A stretch of DNA of 64,000 bases, from assembly GCA_964588495.1 (NCBI GenBank), contig CAZPPS010000002.1, positions 62,001 through 126,000 on the forward strand, given 5' to 3'. Of the stretch, positions 58,770 to 64,000 are shown piece after piece. The first letter of the stretch is position 1; each line of letters begins with the position of its first letter. The stretch comes from CAVPKN01 sp964588495. Lineage in GTDB: Bacteria > Chlamydiota > Chlamydiia > Chlamydiales > JAAKFR01. The notes beneath the pieces are model-generated. The model did not search any database, had not been told where the DNA came from, and saw only the letters and a list, made by a program, of their open reading frames with translations. Position numbers and translations under genes: made by a program.

Positions 58770-60557
58770 TTATACAACATGCCCGATTTCACTGTCACCC
58801 ATTTCCATTTTGTTTGGAAAGTAAGAATTCCACTTCTCAGTAACTGTACGGGCAGTTTCAGGGTCGCATAAAACTTCTGGAGGATAGTGTGGCTTCATAC
58901 GGGCGTCGATCAGAATGGGACCTGAATAGCTGATGTGGCTCCGCACAATTTTGCACGTGTGAGCATACATATCAGCTGCGGGTTCAAAGCGGGTGAAGAC
59001 AGTCCACAAAAAGCTACTTGTGTTCTTGAGGGCTTTTGTGAGGCTGTCGACAAGAATAAGAAGGGGCCAGTTGGAAAAATCAGGATGATTCGTAAGGGCG
59101 TTGAGGTCGATGTTGGGATCTTTGGCTTCAATGACTAAAGCCCCTGGACAGAAGGGGGCAGCTCCTTGAATGCCTATGGGAAGGATTCCCTTAAATTCTT
59201 GGGGAAGAATGCGAATGGGATCACCAATTCCGAGCATCACGCCCCGAGAGCCTTTATTGAGGGCAGGTCCAGTGTAATCGAGAGTGTCCAGGGAAAGGTT
59301 TGAGAAAATAAACAGGTCAGTTTCTGGACGGAACCGCTCGAGAATCGTTGTGAGGAGCTTGGGGAAATCGCGCAAATCGACATTTTGATCGGTGAGCAGA
59401 AGAAACTTCGTTAAAGAAAGCTGTCCTTCTCCCAAGATGCGGAAAGCAGACGTCATGCATTCCCGGTAATAGCGCTCGCGCACAACAGCGGAAGATAAAG
59501 AATGAAAACCGGTCTCTCCATAGCTCCAAAGGGCTTTGACTCCAGGCATCACCACCGGAAACAGGGGCGAGAGAAGCTCCTGAAGGTAGTCGCCGATATA
59601 AAAATCCTCCTGACGGGGCTTTCCAACAACAGTTGCGGGGTAAATCGCATCTTTCCGGTGATAAACAGCTTCACACTCAAAGAGGGGAAAGTCATGTGTC
59701 CAGCTATAATAGCCATAATGGTCCCCAAAAGGACCTTCTGGATAGCGCACATGAGGAGCTGCTTTGCCCACAAGTGCAAACTCACATTCAGAAATCAGCG
59801 GGTAGTGGTTTTCTTTAGCACGGCACACATCGAGCTTTTTCCCCTGCATCAACGAGGCAATCAAAATCTCGGGGACATTTTCAGGCAAAGGGGTGATCGC
59901 ACTTAAAATCAGCGCGGGCGCTCCTCCGATGAAAATATTGACCGGAAGAGCTTCGTTTTTTTGTTCTGCGAGGTGGTAATGGAAGCCGCCCCCTTTTTGG
60001 ATCTGAAAATGGAGCCCTGTCTGGTGTTTGTTGTAGCGCTGGATTCGGTACATTCCCAGATTCGGAGGGCCTCCTCCTGGAGGTTCTGTGTAGACAAGGG
60101 GGAGGGTGACAAAATGCCCCCCATCAAGAGGCCACGTTTTTAAAAGGGGGAGCTGCTCAAGATCGACCGACCGCATCTTTTGTTCTTTGACAGGACCGGA
60201 ACCCTGTTTCTTTGTTCCCAAAGCAAGAACAGACTTGAGCGTTTTTCTTTGTTGCCAAAGATCGGAAAAACTGGGAGGGAACTGGCTAGTGAGTAATTTA
60301 ACGAGAGAGTCGATGATTTTGTCGGGCCGATTGGCAAAAGCCAAATCCACCCGTTTTTTTGAGCCAAAAAGATTGGTTGTAACAGGAAAAGGGGACCCTT
60401 TGACTTTGTGAAAAAAAAGGGCCGGACCATCGGCTGCAGCTACACGTCTATGAATCTCAGCGATTTCTAGACAAGGGTCTACCTCCTCATACACATCGAC
60501 AACTTCTTTTTCATTCCGCAAAACTTGAAGAAATTGTCGCAGGTTAAGGAGGGACAT
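58770..60557 (-). CDS. ubiD: UbiD-family prenylated-FMN decarboxylase
   Basis: A 595-residue decarboxylase that uses prenylated FMN made by UbiX to remove the carboxyl group of 3-polyprenyl-4-hydroxybenzoate or, as proposed for chlamydiae, of a menaquinone (futalosine-route) intermediate. Visible are the MYRIQRYNKHQTGLHFQIQK cofactor-binding stretch, the active-site ERYYRECMTSAF region, and EGPFGDHYGYYSWTHDF with the conserved acid. The N-terminus LRQFLQVLRNEKEVVDV is typical. It follows rpmB by 15 bp, an order also known in Chlamydia. Confidence 0.93.
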   Translation of the reverse strand: MSLLNLRQFLQVLRNEKEVVDVYEEVDPCLEIAEIHRRVAAADGPALFFHKVKGSPFPVTTNLFGSKKRVDLAFANRPDKIIDSLVKLLTSQFPPSFSDLWQQRKTLKSVLALGTKKQGSGPVKEQKMRSVDLEQLPLLKTWPLDGGHFVTLPLVYTEPPGGGPPNLGMYRIQRYNKHQTGLHFQIQKGGGFHYHLAEQKNEALPVNIFIGGAPALILSAITPLPENVPEILIASLMQGKKLDVCRAKENHYPLISECEFALVGKAAPHVRYPEGPFGDHYGYYSWTHDFPLFECEAVYHRKDAIYPATVVGKPRQEDFYIGDYLQELLSPLFPVVMPGVKALWSYGETGFHSLSSAVVRERYYRECMTSAFRILGEGQLSLTKFLLLTDQNVDLRDFPKLLTTILERFRPETDLFIFSNLSLDTLDYTGPALNKGSRGVMLGIGDPIRILPQEFKGILPIGIQGAAPFCPGALVIEAKDPNIDLNALTNHPDFSNWPLLILVDSLTKALKNTSSFLWTVFTRFEPAADMYAHTCKIVRSHISYSGPILIDARMKPHYPPEVLCDPETARTVTEKWNSYFPNKMEMGDSEIGHVV

Positions 60558-60572
60558 GTAACCGTCCCTTTT

Positions 60573-60848
60573 TTAGATTTTCTGGCCTTCAGAGCGCATT
60601 TGACGGACAACAGCTTCTAAACCGTTCTTATCAATGTTGCGCATCGCAGCTGATGACAGCTTAAGAGTGATGAATCGTTTTTCGTCAGCGAGCCAAAATC
60701 TTTTTTTGCGCACATTAGGCAAAAAACGGCGGCGATCTTTACCGACGATGTTCAAACCGATCCCTTTTTTCTTTTTCGCAATCCCGCGGATCGTATAGGT
60801 CATGCCGACGCTTGGTCTTCTTCCAGTCACTTGGCATTTTTTGGACAT
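60573..60848 (-). CDS. rpmB: 50S ribosomal protein L28
   Basis: A 91-residue basic ribosomal protein: SKKCQVTGRRPSVGMTY begins with the conserved Cys-x-x-Thr-Gly, followed by RRRFLPNVRKKRFW and the FITLKLSSAAMRNIDKNG segment of the bacterial L28 family. Length is a little above the usual 78-80 residues, as in other chlamydiae. Likely first gene of an operon with ubiD. Confidence 0.96.
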   Translation of the reverse strand: MSKKCQVTGRRPSVGMTYTIRGIAKKKKGIGLNIVGKDRRRFLPNVRKKRFWLADEKRFITLKLSSAAMRNIDKNGLEAVVRQMRSEGQKI

Positions 60849-60930
60849 GGTAAACTCCTATTTTACTGACGGTAAACAATAACAAAATGGCATCTATCTT
60901 GCAAGGGATTACAAAGATTTAAATCAAAAA

Positions 60931-60968
60931 TAACCCGTGCCCGCGCCCGTGCCCGTGCTCGTGCCCGA
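60931..60968. repeat. GTGCCC tandem run (single arm)
   Basis: CCCGTGCCCGCGCCCGTGCC continues through GTGCTCGTGCCC, seven hexamer-like units without the opposing GGGCAC arm. It stands directly upstream of the sthA start in the gap between divergent genes. An open frame can be read through it, giving a Pro/Val-rich leader that I do not treat as coding. Confidence 0.72.
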
Positions 60969-60978
60969 TTTTCCCCCT

Positions 60979-62373
60979 ATGAATCCACTCAAAGTCAACT
61001 TCGCAGTCATCGGCTCTGGCCCCTCCGGCCAAAAAGCTGCCATCCAGGCTGCAAAACTGGGGCAATCGGTGGCCATGATCGAAAAAGACACTGTTCCAGG
61101 AGGCTACTGTCTCAATTCAGGGACGATCCCTTCCAAATCTCTGCGTGAAGCCATTATCGATCTAACCCGCTATAATGAAAGAAGTTTTTACGGTTCGAGT
61201 TGTCTTCGAGAAGTTACAATTGCCGATCTCAATTTCCGGCTTAACACAGTCCTTGAAGGGGAAAGAGCTATCTTACTGCGGCAATTTAAAAGAAATAATA
61301 TCCAATACATTCAAGGGGCTGCCCACTTTCTAGACCCCAACACCCTCCATATCCAAAAAAATGATGGGTCCTCCCTAAAAATCAGCGCCGAAAAAATTTT
61401 AATCGCCACGGGTTCTCAGCCCCGAAATCCCCTCCACATCCCTTTTGACAACGAAGTCATCCTCGATTCCAACCGCCTTCTTGCCATCGACAATGTCCCA
61501 AAATCCATGCTCGTTCTCGGCGGGGGCGTCATTGGAGCCGAATATGCCAGCTTTTTTGCAGCTTTGGGTACAAAAGTGCATATTTTAGATCGGAGGAGCC
61601 GTTTATTAAGCTCTCTCGATGCTGAAATTGGCATGCACCTTCAGGTGGGCTTAAAAGAAATCGGGCTCGAGTTTATCCCTAAAAAAAATCCTGTAAAAAT
61701 CGAGCGGATCAACAATCAAGCCGTTGTCTATTGCGAAGATGGAACGATCTATACTGCAGACGTTTTGCTCTATGCTTTGGGAAGAGAGGCCAATGTCAAA
61801 AATCTGGCTCTTGAAAAATCGGGGGTGACTCTCAATGAGATGGGCTACATTCCGGTAAACTCCAGTTTTCAAACAAATATTGCCCATATTTACGCAGCGG
61901 GCGATGTGATCGGCTTTCCCGCCCTTGCCTCGACGAGCATGGAGCAAGGGAGGCTCGCTGCCCGTCACGCTTTTGAGGTTGATACCCACACATTTCCCAC
62001 CTTTTTTCCTATTGGGATTTATACGATTCCTGAAATTTCGTGCTGTGGCTATACTGAGGCCGAGCTGCAACTTAAAGGGGTCAACTACGCTGCAGGGCGT
62101 GCCTATTATTATGAAATTGCAAGATCCCACATCACAGGAAGTAGCCATTTAGGGATGTTTAAGATTCTTTTTTGCAAAGATACGTTGGAAGTTTTGGGAG
62201 TGCATATCGTAGGACGCAATGCGACAGAGGTGATTCACATTGGGCAGGTGGCGATGTCTTTTGGGGCCAAACTCGACTATTTTGTCGATCAGGTTTTCAA
62301 TTATCCCACATTTGCGGAAGGTTACCGCATTGCGGCTCTCAACGGCCTAAATCGGGTGAGACCAGGAGTCTAA
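60979..62373 (+). CDS. sthA: Soluble pyridine nucleotide transhydrogenase (SthA type)
   Basis: FAD enzyme that balances NADPH and NADH. The 464-residue protein has GSGPSGQKAAIQAA near residue 12 and the redox loop GGYCLNSGTIPSKSLRE, where the second Cys of lipoamide dehydrogenase is replaced by Thr, the mark of SthA; the NAD motif GGGVIGAEYASFFAALG near 180 is complete. The C-terminal HIG/FNYPTFAEGYRIAAL dimer domain matches. ATG 60979 (MNPLKVNF) is chosen because codons before it come from the GTGCCC run. Its stop overlaps the next start (TAATG). Confidence 0.9.
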   Translation: MNPLKVNFAVIGSGPSGQKAAIQAAKLGQSVAMIEKDTVPGGYCLNSGTIPSKSLREAIIDLTRYNERSFYGSSCLREVTIADLNFRLNTVLEGERAILLRQFKRNNIQYIQGAAHFLDPNTLHIQKNDGSSLKISAEKILIATGSQPRNPLHIPFDNEVILDSNRLLAIDNVPKSMLVLGGGVIGAEYASFFAALGTKVHILDRRSRLLSSLDAEIGMHLQVGLKEIGLEFIPKKNPVKIERINNQAVVYCEDGTIYTADVLLYALGREANVKNLALEKSGVTLNEMGYIPVNSSFQTNIAHIYAAGDVIGFPALASTSMEQGRLAARHAFEVDTHTFPTFFPIGIYTIPEISCCGYTEAELQLKGVNYAAGRAYYYEIARSHITGSSHLGMFKILFCKDTLEVLGVHIVGRNATEVIHIGQVAMSFGAKLDYFVDQVFNYPTFAEGYRIAALNGLNRVRPGV

Positions 62374-63785
62374 TGTTTGCATCGATCGCGTTGGCAACCG
62401 CTGCCCTTTTTTCTAGCCTGAATCCGAAATCGGTTGCCGAAGCCTTGGCCTATTACGAGCTCTATCCCAATAGTGTCGAAGGCAAAAAAGCCCTTGAGCG
62501 TGCCCGCATACTGCTAAATGCATCTTCCGAGCAGACGATTCTATTTTTGCCGGAGCAAATCAACCGCCTGAAGGGAGTTTCAAAGCTCTCCAAAGAGGAT
62601 ATTACGCACATCGAAACCTTAGCTTCCCATTTGCCCAACAGAAAGCTCAAAGGTTACTTGGCGCAAACAGAAGGGGAGATCATCGCGCTTCCCTCAGAAG
62701 AGATTGATTTGGGAAAAGCTCTTATTTTGTCACAGCTCGGCTCAGAAATTGAAGCCCGCAGCTATTCTGCCATGCTCGATTTAATGGCACTCCAGATTTT
62801 GGCCTATCTTCCCCAAAATGCGAGTCCTTTTGAAAAGATTCAGGCAATGAATCGATTTATTTTCGATCAAATGCACTTCCGTTTTCCTCCCCATTCTGCC
62901 TACGCCGAAAATATCGACCGCTACACGTTTTTGCCTTCTGTTATGGATAATCACCTCGGGGTCTGCCTGGGTGTGACAGCGATGTACCTGGCAATTGCCC
63001 AGAGATTGGATCTTCCTCTGGAAATTATCACACCTCCAGGACACATTTACGCCCGTTTCCGTTCAGGTGAGACCCAAATCAATATTGAAACAACAGCCCG
63101 GGGCGTCCACACAGAAGATGAGACCTACTTGAGCATCCAAAATTCCACACTTCAAGAGAGAACCCTCAAAGAAGTGATTGGAATGACCCATGTCAACCTC
63201 GCCTCGACCTATCTCTATAAAGGGGAATTTGCAAAAGCTGCCCACGCCTACGAAAAAGCGAAGCCCTATATGCCAGATGATCCCATGGTTAGAGAGCTTT
63301 TAGGCTATAGCTACCTCTTTACGAACCGAAAAGAGGAGGGAGAAACCCTTTTAAAAGGTCTTGAAAAGTCTACTCATGGTGTCGCACAAGACTATTTAGC
63401 GGGCAAGGTAGATCTTGCTGGAATCGAAGCTGCCTTTGCTCATGTTGATGAAACCCGCGACTCTCTTGTGCAAAAACAAAAACAGCTCGAAAAAATCCTC
63501 GAAAAATTCCCTGAGTTTAAAGACGGTTTACATCAACTTGCGATCACCTGGATTCAGCTAGGACGTAGCCGTGAAGCTATTCAAGCCCTTCTACGCTATC
63601 ATGCTCTTGATAAAGAAGACGCCGTCACCAACTATTACCTCGCAGAGCTTTTTGCAGAGCGATTCGACTTCAAAAGCTGCTGGCATTACCTCAAGCAGGC
63701 AACTGCTGCCTGCCAAAAAGAAAACTACCTCCCGCAAGCCCTCAAAGACTTGCGCCGAAATCTGCTCCAAGTCTGCCCTGAATAA
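62373..63785 (+). CDS. Transglutaminase-like (SirB1) protein with TPR repeats
   Basis: A 470-residue protein with a hydrophobic N-terminus (MFASIALATAALFSS) that may be a signal peptide. Residues ~140-270 form a Transglut_core2/SirB1 domain with the catalytic-type Cys in NHLGVCLGVTAMYLAIA, the His in PPGHIYARF and an acid further on (NIETT). The C-terminal ~180 residues are tetratricopeptide-like helix pairs (ASTYLYKGEFAKAAHAYEKA). Role unknown; protease-like or binding functions are possible. It shares one base with the sthA stop, so it is probably co-translated. Confidence 0.82.
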   Translation: MFASIALATAALFSSLNPKSVAEALAYYELYPNSVEGKKALERARILLNASSEQTILFLPEQINRLKGVSKLSKEDITHIETLASHLPNRKLKGYLAQTEGEIIALPSEEIDLGKALILSQLGSEIEARSYSAMLDLMALQILAYLPQNASPFEKIQAMNRFIFDQMHFRFPPHSAYAENIDRYTFLPSVMDNHLGVCLGVTAMYLAIAQRLDLPLEIITPPGHIYARFRSGETQINIETTARGVHTEDETYLSIQNSTLQERTLKEVIGMTHVNLASTYLYKGEFAKAAHAYEKAKPYMPDDPMVRELLGYSYLFTNRKEEGETLLKGLEKSTHGVAQDYLAGKVDLAGIEAAFAHVDETRDSLVQKQKQLEKILEKFPEFKDGLHQLAITWIQLGRSREAIQALLRYHALDKEDAVTNYYLAELFAERFDFKSCWHYLKQATAACQKENYLPQALKDLRRNLLQVCPE

Positions 63786-63891
63786 CCCGCGCTTGCGATA
63801 AGAAATGCAAAAGAGCTAAATTGAATAGGAGTAGGATGCAGCTTCTGGAGGGGGCTGCTCAAGATACGCCGTTCCCTCTCCAGAAAAATCT

Positions 63892-64000
63892 TTATTTAAG
63901 CTTGTTGCTTGGTTTTATTTCTGACCATTCTGTAGTTGATGGTTCTTCTCCTGCAGCAACACCCTTCAGTTCTTTTTTTGTCAGCTGCTCCGATTTACCC
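63892..64000 (-). CDS. Partial: probable third RiPP precursor peptide (C-terminal end)
   Basis: The minus strand reads EQLTKKELKGVAAG, then EEPSTTEWSEIKPSNKLK and a stop at 63892; the gene runs off the window. The L-x-x-K-E/D-L-x-x-V/L-AAG end matches the leader end of the peptides at 27338 (LSEKDLESLAAGD) and 30566 (LSEKDLEAVAAGD). The following 18 residues would be the core, with five Ser/Thr and no Cys. It may belong to the NHLP or the Nif11 leader type; the missing N-terminal part would decide. Confidence 0.6.
   Translation of the reverse strand, partial: GKSEQLTKKELKGVAAGEEPSTTEWSEIKPSNKLK

Noticed and set aside
59502..59906. 134-codon frame opposite ubiD
   Set aside because: Antisense shadow of a conserved enzyme gene.
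60979..62373. Second lipoamide dehydrogenase
   Set aside because: The redox loop reads CLNSGTIPSK, with one Cys replaced by Thr, which points to soluble transhydrogenase; lpdA at 41602 has both cysteines.

Overview
The window comes from a chlamydia outside the family Chlamydiaceae, most likely a Parachlamydia-, Waddlia- or Simkania-like member of the order Parachlamydiales. The evidence is gene content and order. There is a MOMP-like porin, a lysine/alanine-rich Hc2 histone, a Slc1-like type III chaperone, several proteins with the two-helix hydrophobic lobe of inclusion-membrane proteins, LL-diaminopimelate aminotransferase, and stretches that match the gene order I remember from Chlamydia trachomatis. 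Those stretches are dcd-ruvB-spoIID-glgX-slc1-ssb-pepA-hctB, then holA-rsmI; hemW near sucA-sucB; ferredoxin-flhA-fliA; phospholipase D near ubiD-rpmB; and PP2C-nifS-tlyC-tlyC. It differs from Chlamydiaceae in having a CcsA/ResB cytochrome c maturation pair, lpdA joined to sucAB, flhF, a truncated flhB, and many mobile-looking palindromes.

Layout. 0-6.7 kb: a P-loop/DRTGG protein, mutY, a very large unknown protein, a methyltransferase. 6.7-15.2 kb: 4.5S SRP RNA, a lipoprotein, a CAAX-type protease, a MOMP-like porin, PP2C, a cysteine desulfurase, two CNNM/CBS transporters, a DivIC-like protein, dcd. 15.4-23.4 kb: the conserved ruvB to hctB block; hctB has a textbook sigma-28 promoter, and a sigma-28 gene lies at 48.9 kb. 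23.7-27.6 kb: an insertion carrying a SagB-type dehydrogenase, a fused YcaO cyclodehydratase and a divergent NHLP-type precursor peptide. 27.7-32.7 kb: holA, an rsmI homolog, an exported-looking glycosyltransferase, DUF2227, a second NHLP precursor, hemW, an acidic unknown. 32.7-44.4 kb: ccsA and resB split by an Inc-like gene, a GxxExxY gene inside a repeat element, a lipoprotein, the sucA-sucB-lpdA operon, an Inc-like gene with a broken tandem copy. 44.4-49.7 kb: an IscA fusion, ferredoxin, tRNA-Pro, then flhB(truncated)-flhA-flhF-fliA. 49.7-54.2 kb: pagL-like gene and dapL, dapA, dapB, then an AAA/DUF4143 ATPase. 54.4-63.8 kb: PLD, a small conserved gene, a large Inc-like protein, ubiD-rpmB, sthA, a TPR/transglutaminase protein. 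The window closes inside what looks like a third precursor peptide gene.

The most unusual system is the azole-forming RiPP (thiazole/oxazole-modified peptide) module: a two-gene enzyme operon inserted between hctB and holA, one precursor beside it, a closely similar precursor about 3 kb further on, and a probable third at the window edge. No exporter or leader peptidase is visible here.

The second theme is repeats. I see three 166-bp palindromes (plus one solo end), GTGCCC/GGGCAC hairpins, a family of CACAGAG/CACAAAGAC arms that in one place flank a GxxExxY gene, one composite element with 34-bp terminal inverted repeats, and further single palindromes. Nearly all lie between genes and they fill most of the longer gene-free stretches.
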